Assembly: GCF_040783535.2 (NCBI RefSeq)
Contig: NZ_JBFONW020000004.1
Location: forward strand, 371,789 to 435,788
Source: Aestuariibius insulae
GTDB taxonomy: Bacteria; Pseudomonadota; Alphaproteobacteria; Rhodobacterales; Rhodobacteraceae
Reading direction: 5' to 3'
Length of the DNA: 64,000 bases
Shown here: positions 23,611 through 31,965 of the stretch, piece by piece
Layout of the letters: each line of letters opens with the position of its first letter
Numbering within the stretch: position 1 is the first letter of the stretch
Position numbers and translations under genes: made by a program
Notes under the pieces: generated by a model
Databases searched by the model: none
Told to the model about the DNA's origin: nothing
Seen by the model: only the letters and a program-made list of their open reading frames with translations

Positions 23611-23807
23611 GGGATTTGGCCCTTCGGTATCTGGTCGGTATCGCGTCGGTATCTGGTCGGTGGATTCCCGGCATGATGCGGGGTTAACGAAGCGTTCGGA
23701 CAAAAGGCTGCGCAACGCTGGAACCATAGGCAAGGATCGGTGGTTGGCGCCTGATTTGCGGCCGGGAAGTGCGTCGAAGGGGGAGGCCCCGGCTCGGGGG
23801 CCGGGGC
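23611..23807. repeat. Dispersed intergenic module, copy 2 (11-mer array, GGGTTAACG block, GC hairpin)
   Basis: Order on the plus strand: CCTTC, three 11-mers (GGTATCTGGTC 23626-23636, GGTATCGCGTC, GGTATCTGGTC to 23658) ending GGTGGATTC, then GGGGTTAACGAAGCGTTCG (from 23680), GCGCAACG, and the hairpin GCCCCGGC (23786-23793)/GCCGGGGC (23800-23807). The region between tkt and the gap side at 53626-53800 repeats this order block by block. Here the module fills the space between the end of the PNPOx-like gene and the start of eda. Confidence 0.8.
23786..23807. terminator. GC-rich hairpin after the PNPOx-like gene
   Basis: GCCCCGGC and GCCGGGGC form an 8-bp perfect stem with a 6-base loop, 17 bases after the PNPOx-like stop codon. 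Two close relatives stand at 52299-52319 and 53779-53800, also just after stop codons, which argues for a common terminator-like role. Confidence 0.6.
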
Positions 23808-23823
23808 GCGTCGCGCGGGGTGT

Positions 23824-24429
23824 CTACCACATCGTCTTTCTGGCGCGGTCCGGCCATGCAGCGTCGTAGGACGGGCCGCCGACCTCTCCTTCGGTCATCG
23901 AGGCGAGGATGTCACCGGGGGTCGGAAGGTCCGGCGCCTCTTGCCCGGTCCAGAGGCCCGCGCGCAGGACGGCGCGGGCGCATTGAAAATAGATCTCGCC
24001 GATCTCGATGAAGAGGACGCTTCGGGGCGCTTTGCCGTGAATGGCGAAGCGCTCGAGCGTGCCGGGATCGGCAGCGATGCGGCCGGTGCCGTTTACGCGG
24101 ATGACCGTGGCCGAGCCGGGCACGAGGAACATCAGCGACAGGCGCGGATCGCGGATAATGTTGCGTAGCGTGTCGATCCGGTCATTGCCGCGCCGGTCGG
24201 GTAGGGCGAGCGTGGTGTCGTCCACGATCTGCACAACGGCCCCGTCATCGCCGCGCGGAGAGCAATCGGTCCCCTTGGGCCCGACAGTGGCAAGTGCGCA
24301 GAACGGCGCGGCTTCGATCCAGGCGCGGTATTCTGGGGTGAGGTGGCGGGCGACCTTGACCGTGGAGGCGGGTCTGGGCGTGCCGTAGAGGGCGAGGAGC
24401 TCGTCTTCGGAGGTGAGGAAGGTGGGCAT
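23824..24429 (-). CDS. Pyridoxamine 5'-phosphate oxidase-related flavin-binding protein
   Basis: 201 residues of the PNPOx-like split-barrel fold: FCALATVGPKGTDCSPRGD near residue 50, RRGNDRIDTLRNIIRDPRLSLMFLVPGS (in parts, near residue 85-110), and a C-terminal FIEIGEIYFQCARAVLR helix. Members bind FMN or related cofactors and reduce or oxidise small molecules; this subgroup is often annotated as a general stress or MSMEG_1061-type protein. It is not PdxH itself, which has a different C-terminus. Monocistronic, followed by a GC hairpin. Confidence 0.87.
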   Translation of the reverse strand: MPTFLTSEDELLALYGTPRPASTVKVARHLTPEYRAWIEAAPFCALATVGPKGTDCSPRGDDGAVVQIVDDTTLALPDRRGNDRIDTLRNIIRDPRLSLMFLVPGSATVIRVNGTGRIAADPGTLERFAIHGKAPRSVLFIEIGEIYFQCARAVLRAGLWTGQEAPDLPTPGDILASMTEGEVGGPSYDAAWPDRARKTMW

Positions 24430-24861
24430 GGGGAGGGGTTTAGCGGGGAGGGGTTTAGCGGAAGAGGCGTCATGCGGATAGGGTTCGTGGATGCGCGCGG
24501 GTTAAGAGAGGTCCCGGGTCAAGCCCGGGACGTCAAATCTGTCTGCGCGTGTGCGGACCACGTGGTCCTGTGATTTATGGTGGGTTTGGGTGACGGGTGA
24601 AATCACCCATCCTGCGCTTGCTGCATCTTGTAAAAGATCCTGAAGCGGCTGCGGCTCTGTGCCGTCCAGCGGATTGGCTGCCTTGTACCAGTGGAGAGCG
24701 GTGCGGGACGTCTTGTTCGCGGCTATCCTCTGGTGGCCGGATCCGCCGCAATGCGTTGGAGGCTTAGGACGGAGGGTGGTATTGGAGAGCGGCAGAAAGC
24801 CATCGGACAAGCAGGCGCCCGCATCCGGATTGCGGGCCAGACAAAGGACAGGACCTCAGAA
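24430..24861. other. Intergenic region with a GC palindrome upstream of the sulfotransferase
   Basis: No convincing gene. It contains the CCCGGGTCAAGCCCGGG palindrome at 24511-24531. Open frames here either run out of that repeat or extend the sulfotransferase frame upstream without a ribosome-binding site. Duplicated AGGGGTTTAGCGG words stand at 24434-24459, just upstream of the PNPOx-like gene. Confidence 0.5.
24511..24531. repeat. CCCGGGTCAAGCCCGGG intergenic palindrome, copy A
   Basis: A 21-bp inverted repeat with arms GTCCCGGG (24511-24518) and CCCGGGAC (24524-24531) and loop TCAAG. A second copy stands at 45194-45214 with TCAGG as loop. Palindromes of this kind are widespread in alphaproteobacterial intergenic DNA. 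Confidence 0.8.
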
Positions 24862-25710
24862 ATGAGATGGTCGAGATCGAATGAAAAGGCAGCCAAGATC
24901 ATTGCCAAGGCAGAGAATTTGAATGCGGTCCATTATCTTTTTACGATCTCTAACCTCCCGATACGATATCTCGTTATTCCAAAATCTGGCTGTACTTTCG
25001 TAAAGAACGTCCTTTGGCGTCTCGAACAGGGAACGATCTACGAAAACCAGATCAGAATTCACAAGGAAGACCGGAATTTTCTGAGGGCTATGGCGCTTGG
25101 CCTTACGGACAAGGATGTCGCGCAGGAAGATTTTGCGTTCACCGTCATCCGCCATCCGGTGGATCGGTTTTTTTCCCTTTACTCCGACAAGGTAATTGGC
25201 GAGCGGCATCGGAGTTTCGTCCGTCTGCGCGACACTCTCCTCGCGCATTACGATCTGGATCCCGATGCATCGACCATTGAGGCGCATCGTGCGAACCTTT
25301 ACGCACTGGCATCCTTTATCGAAGAGAACCTTGCGGATGAGCGGCATCTTCCGCGAGATGGCCATTGGACGCCGCAATTGGGTCGCAAGAAGCGGATGCA
25401 CGCGGCCAATCTGAAGATCCTGCTGTTGAACGATCTGTCCAGTCAGCTTGAGCTTCTTCTCTCTCCCATCGTGCCTGACATTGGAGAGGTGATCGCATCC
25501 CTGGAAAAGAACCGATCCGGACGCGCGTTAGGCCAGAAGAAAGAGATACTGGACCCTGCGCTGCGTCGGCGGATCCTGGACATCTATGGATTGGACGCGA
25601 CATTTTTCTCGGCGACGAAGGGGCGATGGAACGAGATCATGCGGCGCGACGATCCATGGGCGCATATTCCTCGCTACAGGCAGATCGATCGGTGGCTGAA
25701 GTCGCGCTAG
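24862..25710 (+). CDS. Sulfotransferase family protein
   Basis: Transfers sulfate from PAPS to an acceptor, probably carbohydrate. 282 residues. The 5'-phosphosulfate-binding motif is LVIPKSGCTFVKNVLW (near residue 36) and the 3'-phosphate-binding motif is VIRHPVDRFFSLYSDK (near residue 94), as in the Sulfotransfer_2/carbohydrate group. No signal peptide or membrane segment, so it may act in the cytoplasm. ATG 24862 was chosen (TCAGAA upstream is weak); the frame is open much further upstream but without motif. A solitary gene flanked by an intergenic palindrome; possibly gained by transfer, judged only from isolation and more AT-rich codons than edd next to it. Confidence 0.82.
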   Translation: MRWSRSNEKAAKIIAKAENLNAVHYLFTISNLPIRYLVIPKSGCTFVKNVLWRLEQGTIYENQIRIHKEDRNFLRAMALGLTDKDVAQEDFAFTVIRHPVDRFFSLYSDKVIGERHRSFVRLRDTLLAHYDLDPDASTIEAHRANLYALASFIEENLADERHLPRDGHWTPQLGRKKRMHAANLKILLLNDLSSQLELLLSPIVPDIGEVIASLEKNRSGRALGQKKEILDPALRRRILDIYGLDATFFSATKGRWNEIMRRDDPWAHIPRYRQIDRWLKSR

Positions 25711-25746
25711 GTGTCTGGAGCTGGCGTGGTCTCAAGTCTCTCGAAC

Positions 25747-27546
25747 CTATACCACCACCCCTGCGCCTGCGCTGGCCATGCCGCAGTTCTTTCGAAACGC
25801 TTCGAACAGCTCGCGGCCGACGCCGGTGCCGTTGCCGGTGAGGTCGGGTTTGGCGGGCTGGCGGGCAGTCAGATCGGCGTGGGTTTCGATCGTGCCGGTG
25901 GTGGCGTCGAGGCGGACGATGTCTCCGTCCTGGAGATAGGCGAGGGGGCCGCCCGCCGCCGCTTCGGGGCAGACGTGGATGGCTGACGGGACCTTGCCTG
26001 AGGCGCCCGACATGCGGCCGTCGGTGACGAGGGCGACCTTAAGCCCTCTGTCCTGCAGGACGGAAAGGACGGGCGTCAGGGCGTGCAGCTCTGGCATGCC
26101 GTTGGATTTCGGGCCCTGGAAGCGCAGGACGACGATGGTGTCGGAGGTGAACTCTCCGTTCTGGAAGGCGGCTTTGACGTCGTGCTGGTCGTGGAAGATG
26201 CGGGCCGGCGCCTCGATGATGTGGCGCGAGGGGTCGACGGCGGAGGTCTTGATGACGCCTGTGCCGAGATTGCCCTTGAGCTGGGTGAGCCCGCCATGCG
26301 GCGAGAAGGGGTCGGAGGCGGGGCGGAGGATGCGGTCGTTCTGGCTGGTCGTGGGGCCGGGGCCGTAGGTGAGCGTGTCGCCGTCGAGCTTGGGCTCCTG
26401 GGTGTAGAGCTCTAGCCCGTCTCCGGCGGCGGTGCGGACGTCCTCGTGCAGGAGGCCCGCCTTGAGGAGGTTGCCGATCATGTAGGCGAGCCCGCCTGCG
26501 GCGTGGAAGTGGTTCACGTCGGCCAGACCGTTCGGATAGACCTTGGCCATCTGCGGGACGGCTTCGGAGATGTCCGAGAAATCCTCGAGCGTGATGTGGA
26601 TCCCGGCGGCGCGGGCCATGGCGGGCAGGTGGATGACGAGATTTGTGGAGCCGCCGGTCGCCATGAGGCCCACGAGACCGTTGACGAAGGCTTTCTCGTC
26701 GAGAACCTCGCTGACCGGGGTATAGGCGTTGCCGAGGGCGGTGATCTCGGCGGCGCGTTCGGTGGCTGCTTTGGTGAGCGCGTCGCGCAAAGGTGTGCCG
26801 GGATTGACGAAGCTTGCGCCGGGCAGGTGGAGGCCCATGAACTCCATCAGCATCTGGTTGGTGTTGGCGGTGCCGTAGAAGGTGCAGGTGCCGGGGCCGT
26901 GATAGGAGGCCATCTCGGCCTCCATCAGCTTATCGCGGCCAATCTCTCCGGCGGCGAATTGCTGGCGGACCTTGGCCTTTTCGTCGTTGGGCAGGCCGGA
27001 GGTCATGGGACCGGCGGGCACGAAGAGGCCTGGGATGTAGCCGAAGGTGGCGGCGGCGATGATGAGACCGGGGACGATCTTGTCGCAGACCCCGAGATAG
27101 AGCGCGGCGTCGAAGGTGTTGTGCGAGAGGCCCACGCCTGCGGCCAGCGCGATGACGTCGCGGGAGAAGAGGGAGAGCTCCATGCCGGTCTGGCCTTGGG
27201 TGACGCCGTCGCACATGGCGGGCACGCCGCCTGCAACCTGCGCGGTGGCCCCGGCCGCGCGGGCGGCCTCCTTGATCTGATCGGGATAGGTGGCGAAGGG
27301 TTGGTGGGCGCTGAGCATGTCGTTGTAGGCGGTGACGATGCCGATATTAGGCGCGGTGCCGGTGAGCGCATCCTTGTCGCCGCCCATCGCGGCATAGGCA
27401 TGGGCCTGGTTGCCGCAGCTCAGATGCGCGCGGCGGGGGCCGTCCTCGGCGGCGCGGGCCATGTTGGAGAGGTAGGCCGTGCGGGTGTCGCGCGAGCGTT
27501 CGCGGATCCGGTCGGTGACGCGGGCAATAGTGTCGTCGAGTGGCAT
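25747..27546 (-). CDS. edd: 6-Phosphogluconate dehydratase
   Basis: Entner-Doudoroff enzyme: 6-phosphogluconate to KDPG, using an iron-sulfur cluster. 599 residues, close to the E. coli length. IlvD/Edd-family cysteine motifs are present: LSCGNQAHAYAAMGG near residue 45, GGVPAMCDGVTQGQ near residue 100, and LYLGVCDKIVPG near residue 150, plus GRMSGASGKVPSA near the C-terminus. ATG 27546 (MPLDDTIARV) follows TCAGGAG at 8 bases; an in-frame extension of 20 codons upstream would cover the operator and is unlikely. A close match to TGTTAGCGCTAACA lies 46 bp upstream. Confidence 0.97.
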   Translation of the reverse strand: MPLDDTIARVTDRIRERSRDTRTAYLSNMARAAEDGPRRAHLSCGNQAHAYAAMGGDKDALTGTAPNIGIVTAYNDMLSAHQPFATYPDQIKEAARAAGATAQVAGGVPAMCDGVTQGQTGMELSLFSRDVIALAAGVGLSHNTFDAALYLGVCDKIVPGLIIAAATFGYIPGLFVPAGPMTSGLPNDEKAKVRQQFAAGEIGRDKLMEAEMASYHGPGTCTFYGTANTNQMLMEFMGLHLPGASFVNPGTPLRDALTKAATERAAEITALGNAYTPVSEVLDEKAFVNGLVGLMATGGSTNLVIHLPAMARAAGIHITLEDFSDISEAVPQMAKVYPNGLADVNHFHAAGGLAYMIGNLLKAGLLHEDVRTAAGDGLELYTQEPKLDGDTLTYGPGPTTSQNDRILRPASDPFSPHGGLTQLKGNLGTGVIKTSAVDPSRHIIEAPARIFHDQHDVKAAFQNGEFTSDTIVVLRFQGPKSNGMPELHALTPVLSVLQDRGLKVALVTDGRMSGASGKVPSAIHVCPEAAAGGPLAYLQDGDIVRLDATTGTIETHADLTARQPAKPDLTGNGTGVGRELFEAFRKNCGMASAGAGVVV

Positions 27547-27591
27547 GAGGCTGCTCCTGACTGGAGGGGTTGGCGCAAGTTTAGCATGCGG

Positions 27592-27605
27592 TGTTTGCGC
27601 TAACA
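27592..27605 (-). promoter_or_regulatory. LacI-type operator-like palindrome before edd
   Basis: TGTTTGCGCTAACA differs at one base from the symmetric TGTTAGCGCTAACA and lies 46-59 bp before the edd ATG. It matches the pair of sites before the aldolase at 1527 and 1549, suggesting one regulator for both. Confidence 0.65.
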
Positions 27606-27814
27606 ACGGGCGGTGGATGCATGGCTCGCGTTTGGCTGGAACCTAGCAGCGGAACGGGTGGAGTCGGGTGGATCGGCGCCATCGGTATGGATGGGTCCGA
27701 CGCGTCATGAGACTGGTTTTCTTTTGGAGATCGGGGGATTGGTCGGTATCTTCTACCTTAGGTTCGTTTTCCTTATTTTATTCGTCTGAGATTATTGGAT
27801 CCCTGGAGGTTTTC

Positions 27815-28912
27815 ATGAAGACTTTGTCATTTCTGATCGGCGCGTTGATGGCTCTCGCGCCTGTATCGCAGGCGGAGGAGGCGCCCGGGGGGCGGGTTCT
27901 TTTCATTCTGGACGGGTCGGGGTCGATGACGCGGTCTTTGGATGGTGTATCCCGGATCGCTGCGGCGACCGATGTCATGGCGGGGTTGATCGATAGCTTG
28001 CCGGAGGAGATCGAGGCGGGGCTCATGTCCTACAGTCACCCCCGGCCCCAAGCCTGCGGTGGGGTGGAGCTTATCGCCGCTCCGGGGGCGATGTCGCGGG
28101 CGGATATGATGTATTCGCTGGCCTATATCCGGCCCGGCGGCGGTACGCCCATCGCGGCGAGCTTGCGGCGCGCCGGGGCTGTGATCCGCCAGGCCGACAA
28201 GGCGGTATCGGTCGTTCTGGTGTCCGACGGGTTCGAGACCTGCGGGGGTGATCCCTGCGCTGTGGCGCGCGAGCTGCGCCGCGAGGGGGTCGACGTCACC
28301 ATCCATGTGGTGGGGGTCGTGGTGGACGCGAGGGTGAGGGACAGCCTGAGCTGCATCGCCAACACGACGGGCGGAACGTATCATGGCGTCGAGACGATGG
28401 ATGCGCTGCACGAGACGTTTGGCCAGCTTCGGGACATGCTTGTGCTGGACGCCTCTCTTCCTCTGCCGGAGGAGGATCCGGATGGGGTGTCGAAGATTCG
28501 GTTAGGCAGCGGTGTTCTTGGGTCTGTTGATGTAATCGACGCCTCGAGCGGCACCGTGCTGACGCGTTTGTCAGAGACCGCATTCGAGCCGCTTCCGGCG
28601 GGCGCCTACCGGTTCGCCTTTCCCAATTTCACCTCGCCGCCCTTCATCGCGGAGCCGAACGATATCCGGACGATCTCGGCCTCGGATTACGGTCTCGCGA
28701 CCGTCGCCGTTATGTGGTCGTCTGCCAAGTTCGAGCTGCGGGGGCCGACGGGACAGATCTTTCACGTCACTGCCGGCCCCCCGCATCAGATCCCGCCGGG
28801 GGAATACACACTCGTGCAGGACGGGATGGACCTTGAGCCGATCGCGATTCCGCGGGGAGACTTCGTTTTCGTCGATGACCGGTGGCCTGGCGGGTTTGAG
28901 AGCGACCGGTAA
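27815..28912 (+). CDS. Exported von Willebrand factor type A domain protein
   Basis: 365 residues with signal peptide MKTLSFLIGALMALAPVSQAEE (cleavage after SQA). The VWA domain spans about residues 27-200 and keeps the MIDAS motif: FILDGSGSMT (DxSxS), then GGTPIAASLR with the Thr, and VVLVSDGFETCGG with the Asp. The C-terminal 160 residues are beta-rich and unassigned. ATG 27815 follows TGGAGG at 6 bases. VWA proteins bind protein ligands through a divalent metal; the partner here is unknown. Divergent from edd and convergent with phhA. Confidence 0.88.
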   Translation: MKTLSFLIGALMALAPVSQAEEAPGGRVLFILDGSGSMTRSLDGVSRIAAATDVMAGLIDSLPEEIEAGLMSYSHPRPQACGGVELIAAPGAMSRADMMYSLAYIRPGGGTPIAASLRRAGAVIRQADKAVSVVLVSDGFETCGGDPCAVARELRREGVDVTIHVVGVVVDARVRDSLSCIANTTGGTYHGVETMDALHETFGQLRDMLVLDASLPLPEEDPDGVSKIRLGSGVLGSVDVIDASSGTVLTRLSETAFEPLPAGAYRFAFPNFTSPPFIAEPNDIRTISASDYGLATVAVMWSSAKFELRGPTGQIFHVTAGPPHQIPPGEYTLVQDGMDLEPIAIPRGDFVFVDDRWPGGFESDR

Positions 28913-28934
28913 CGATCCGCGCCCTTGAGAGACA

Positions 28935-29732
28935 TTAGCTCGCTTTTGCCTCGGGCGGATAGGTCGGGGCGTGCAGGCCCATCTGGCGGGCCGTGCGGAT
29001 GTCGACATGCAGGTCGCGGTCCATCGCCTCGAAGAGCTGGTCGGCATCTTCGAGGACGAAGTAGATCGGCTGGTGGATGTCGATGCGATAGGGCGTGCGC
29101 AGGATGTCGATGACGTCGAAGGGTTTGCGCTGCGGGCCAGCTTCGGTGACGGCATGGATCAGTTCGGTCGGCGATGAGGCGAGGCCGGAGCCGAGGGCCT
29201 TGATCTGACCGCCTGACCGGAGAAGGCCGAATTCGATGGTGAACCAGTAAAGGCGGATCAGCCAGGCATAATCGGCGCTCTCGCAGGCGCGGCCGGTTTC
29301 TCCGATCTTTTGCGAGAAAACGGCGAAATGGGGGGCGGTGAGAAGCGGCGTGTGGCCATAGATCTCGTGAAAGATGTCGGGCTCTTCGATATAATCGAAA
29401 TCCTCGCGGCGCCGGATGAAGGAGGCGGCGGGGAAGGTCCGGTTCGCGAGCATGCCGAAGAACTGCTTGAAGCCGATGAGCGCGGGGACAGGCTCGACCT
29501 GCCAGCCGGTCAGATCGAGAAGGCGCTCGGAGACGTCTTTGCATTGCGGAATGCGGGTGCGGGGCAGGTCGAGCTTGCGCTGACCGGCGAGATATTCGGG
29601 AGCCGAGAACCTCTCGACGTTGGGCTGCTGCCGGGCGACGAGATCGGCCCAGACGGCATTTTCGGCGTCGGTATAGGGTATCTGGCCGCTCTCGTCCGGT
29701 ATCTTGGCGGTGTAGCTCGTGGAATTTGGCAT
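28935..29732 (-). CDS. phhA: Phenylalanine 4-monooxygenase
   Basis: Converts phenylalanine to tyrosine with tetrahydrobiopterin and O2; non-haem iron enzyme. 265 residues, typical of bacterial single-domain forms. The iron ligands are visible in PDIFHEIYGHTPLL (two His, near residue 120) and WFTIEFGL (Glu, near residue 167). ATG 29732 (MPNSTSY) follows GGGAGG at 6 bases; the longer frame upstream has no such site. It is divergent from an Lrp/AsnC-type regulator 127 bp away, a common arrangement for phenylalanine catabolism. Confidence 0.95.
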   Translation of the reverse strand: MPNSTSYTAKIPDESGQIPYTDAENAVWADLVARQQPNVERFSAPEYLAGQRKLDLPRTRIPQCKDVSERLLDLTGWQVEPVPALIGFKQFFGMLANRTFPAASFIRRREDFDYIEEPDIFHEIYGHTPLLTAPHFAVFSQKIGETGRACESADYAWLIRLYWFTIEFGLLRSGGQIKALGSGLASSPTELIHAVTEAGPQRKPFDVIDILRTPYRIDIHQPIYFVLEDADQLFEAMDRDLHVDIRTARQMGLHAPTYPPEAKAS

Positions 29733-29859
29733 CGGATCCTCCCTGACTGGTCTGAAGACAGGATATGATGTTGAATGAGGAGGGTTCTGTCTGTTGTTGA
29801 CGGTTTTGCCGAGATCTGAGGTGGGTTTTTGCGCTGAGGCTCGAAATGAGGGAAAGATC

Positions 29860-30339
29860 ATGCTGGATGTCTATGAGCGCCGGATCCTGCGGGAGCTTCA
29901 GCGGAACGGGCGGGCGAGCATGCAGGATCTGTCTCAGGCGGTCGGGCTGTCGCCGTCGCCGTGCTGGCGGCGGGTCCGAAAGCTGGAAGACGAGGGGTAT
30001 ATCCGCCGCTATGCCGCCATTCTCGACGGCAAGAAGCTGGGGCTGAAGGCGTTTGCTTATGTCCATATCTCGCTGACCGATCACAGCGAGGCGTCGGTCG
30101 GGACGTTCAATGCGTTCGTGGACGGGAGCGCTCAGGTGATCGAGTGTGCGTCGATCACCGGGGAGAGCGATTACGTGCTGAAGGTGGCCGAGACCGATCC
30201 CGAGGCGCTAGAGCATTTCATCATGAAAGAGGTGTTGCGGCTGGGCGTCGTGCGTAACGCGATGACCAACTTCGTGCTGCGCCAGACCAAGGTTGCGGCA
30301 GCCCTGCCTGTTTCGCTGGCGGAGCCGGAGGAGGGCTAG
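29860..30339 (+). CDS. Lrp/AsnC family transcriptional regulator
   Basis: 159 residues: N-terminal winged helix-turn-helix (RRILRELQRNGRASMQDLSQAVGLSPSPCWRRVRKLEDEG in parts, residues 7-46) and C-terminal RAM/AsnC ligand-binding domain (VIECASITGESDYVLKVAETDPEALEHF in parts, near residue 95-120). The divergent position to phhA suggests it senses phenylalanine or another aromatic amino acid and controls phhA. ATG 29860 follows GAGGGAAAG at 5-9 bases. A TRAP operon starts 118 bp downstream on the same strand and might also be under its control. Confidence 0.92.
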   Translation: MLDVYERRILRELQRNGRASMQDLSQAVGLSPSPCWRRVRKLEDEGYIRRYAAILDGKKLGLKAFAYVHISLTDHSEASVGTFNAFVDGSAQVIECASITGESDYVLKVAETDPEALEHFIMKEVLRLGVVRNAMTNFVLRQTKVAAALPVSLAEPEEG

Positions 30340-30457
30340 GGCCCGAAGTCAATCGGCCATTGCCATTGCGGCTGACTTTACGTCACCATGCGAGACGGTG
30401 CCCGTCGAGGTGCCGGAAGGGGGCCGCTGCCAGAGCCCCGGTTCGACAGGAGAGACG

Positions 30458-31426
30458 ATGATGAAGACCTGGATCGCTGCCGCCGCGGGGATGATGTTGA
30501 GCGCGGGCGGGGCCCTGGCTCAGGCCTGGGATATGCCGACGCCTTATGGGGATGCCACCTTCCACACGCAGAATATCGCGCAATTCGCCGATGATCTGAG
30601 GGAGGCGACGGATGGCGCTTTGGATATCACGGTGCATTCGGCGGGATCGCTTTTTCCGCATGCGGAGATCAAGAACGCCGTGCGCTCGCGGCAGGTGCCG
30701 ATCGGGGAGTTTCTGCTGAGCCGTCTGTCGAACGAGGATGCGGCTTACGGTCTGGACACGCAGCCGTTTCTGGCGACCAGCTACGAGCAGGCGCAGAAGC
30801 TGTGGGAGGCGCAGAAGCCGGTGATCACGGAGCTTTTGGCCGAAGAGGGTCTAATGCCGCTCTTTTCCGTGCCTTGGCCTGCGCAGGGGCTCTACACGAA
30901 TGGAGAGATCGCGGGCGTGGACGGGCTTGGGGGATTGCGGTTCCGGGCCTATAACGCCTCGCTGGAAGAATTCGCGCAGATCGTGGGCGCGGCGCCCGTG
31001 CAGGTCGAAGCGCCGGACATTCCGCAGGCCTTTTCAACAGGGCAGGTGGAGGCGATGATCACGTCGCCCTCGACCGGAGCCAATTCCTCGGCCTGGGATT
31101 TCGTGAGCCATTTCAGCCCGATCAACGCGTGGCTGCCCAAGAACATCGTGGTGGTGAATCAGCGGGTCTTTGACGGGCTGGACGAGGCGACTCAAGCTGC
31201 CGTGATGGACGCAGCGGCGGCGGCAGAGCAGCGCGGCTGGGAGATGTCGGCGACCGAGGCTGAGGAAAAGACGGCGGTGCTGGCCGAGAATGGCGTCGAG
31301 GTTTATGCGCCGAGCGACGCGCTGATGGCCGAGCTTTTGGATGTCGGCACGCAGATGCTGGAGACCTGGGAGGATGCGGCGTCCGATCAGGCCAAGTCGA
31401 TCCTGACGGGCTATCAGAGCAACTAG
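30458..31426 (+). CDS. TRAP transporter substrate-binding protein (DctP type)
   Basis: Periplasmic receptor of the second TRAP system, 322 residues. Sec signal peptide MMKTWIAAAAGMMLSAGGALAQ. The mature part has the DctP pattern: ATFHTQNIAQFADDLREATDGALDI (in parts), HSAGSLFPHAEIKNAVRSRQV near residue 70, and the central LRFRAYNASLEEFAQIVGA. The family's usual arginine is in GLGGLRFRAYN. Two ATG codons overlap (30458 and 30461) after CAGGAGAG. Only 10 bp separate it from the small permease; no intercistronic hairpin is seen here, unlike the first TRAP system. Confidence 0.92.
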   Translation: MMKTWIAAAAGMMLSAGGALAQAWDMPTPYGDATFHTQNIAQFADDLREATDGALDITVHSAGSLFPHAEIKNAVRSRQVPIGEFLLSRLSNEDAAYGLDTQPFLATSYEQAQKLWEAQKPVITELLAEEGLMPLFSVPWPAQGLYTNGEIAGVDGLGGLRFRAYNASLEEFAQIVGAAPVQVEAPDIPQAFSTGQVEAMITSPSTGANSSAWDFVSHFSPINAWLPKNIVVVNQRVFDGLDEATQAAVMDAAAAAEQRGWEMSATEAEEKTAVLAENGVEVYAPSDALMAELLDVGTQMLETWEDAASDQAKSILTGYQSN

Positions 31427-31436
31427 GGCGGGCCTT

Positions 31437-31964
31437 ATGCGCAGGATCCTCGATGGGGTCTATCGCGGCGCCGGGTTTGTTGCCGGTGCGATGATCCTTG
31501 GGATCTGTCTGCTGATCAGCGCGCAGATCCTGCTGAACCTGTCGGCGCGGATTTTCGGGCCCGTGCTGCCCTCGACCATCCCGTCCTATGCGGATTTCGC
31601 AGGCTTCATGCTGGCGGCGGCGACGTTTCTGGCGATGCCGCATACGCTGCGGGAGGGGGCGCATGTGCGGGTGACGCTGGTCACGGACCGGTTCGGTCCG
31701 GGCGTGCGGCGCTGGCTGGGCGTGGCGGTGCTGGTGCTGGTCGCGGTGGCGGGGGGCTATGCGAGTTTCTACGCGGGCAGCCTGATCGAAGAGAGCCTGC
31801 GCTATGGCGATACCTCGACGGGGATCGTGGCCGTGCCGCTTTGGATCGTGCAGGTGCCACTGGTTCTGGGGCTGGGGCTGTTCACCGTTGCGGCTTTGGA
31901 CAGCGCGATCGAGCTGGTACGCCGTCCGGCAGAGCCTCGGTCCTGCAAAGCGTGGAAGATCTGA
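31437..31964 (+). CDS. TRAP transporter small permease (DctQ type)
   Basis: 175 residues, ordinary length. Four hydrophobic segments (GAMILGICLLISAQILLNL, FAGFMLAAATFLAMPHTL, LGVAVLVLVAVAGGYASFYAG, VPLVLGLGLFTVAALDSAIEL), with the DctQ motif REGAHVRVTLVTDRF near residue 78. Its TGA is one base before the GTG start of the large permease, so translation is coupled. Confidence 0.92.
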   Translation: MRRILDGVYRGAGFVAGAMILGICLLISAQILLNLSARIFGPVLPSTIPSYADFAGFMLAAATFLAMPHTLREGAHVRVTLVTDRFGPGVRRWLGVAVLVLVAVAGGYASFYAGSLIEESLRYGDTSTGIVAVPLWIVQVPLVLGLGLFTVAALDSAIELVRRPAEPRSCKAWKI

Positions 31965-31965
31965 G

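Noticed and set aside
24502..24810. 102-codon reverse frame between PNPOx-like gene and sulfotransferase
   Set aside because: Its C-terminal part is made of the CCCGGGTCAAGCCCGGG repeat and it lacks a start signal.
24861..25710. Sulfotransferase starting at 24691
   Set aside because: The extra residues are basic and unlike the family and there is no ribosome-binding site; the shorter start at 24862 is preferred.
26446..27603. 385-codon plus-strand open frame opposite edd
   Set aside because: Gly/Val/His-rich antisense of the edd gene, which has all its cysteine motifs.
30340..30457. Riboswitch before the second TRAP operon
   Set aside because: Gap of 118 bp with no recognisable conserved riboswitch core or paired terminator.
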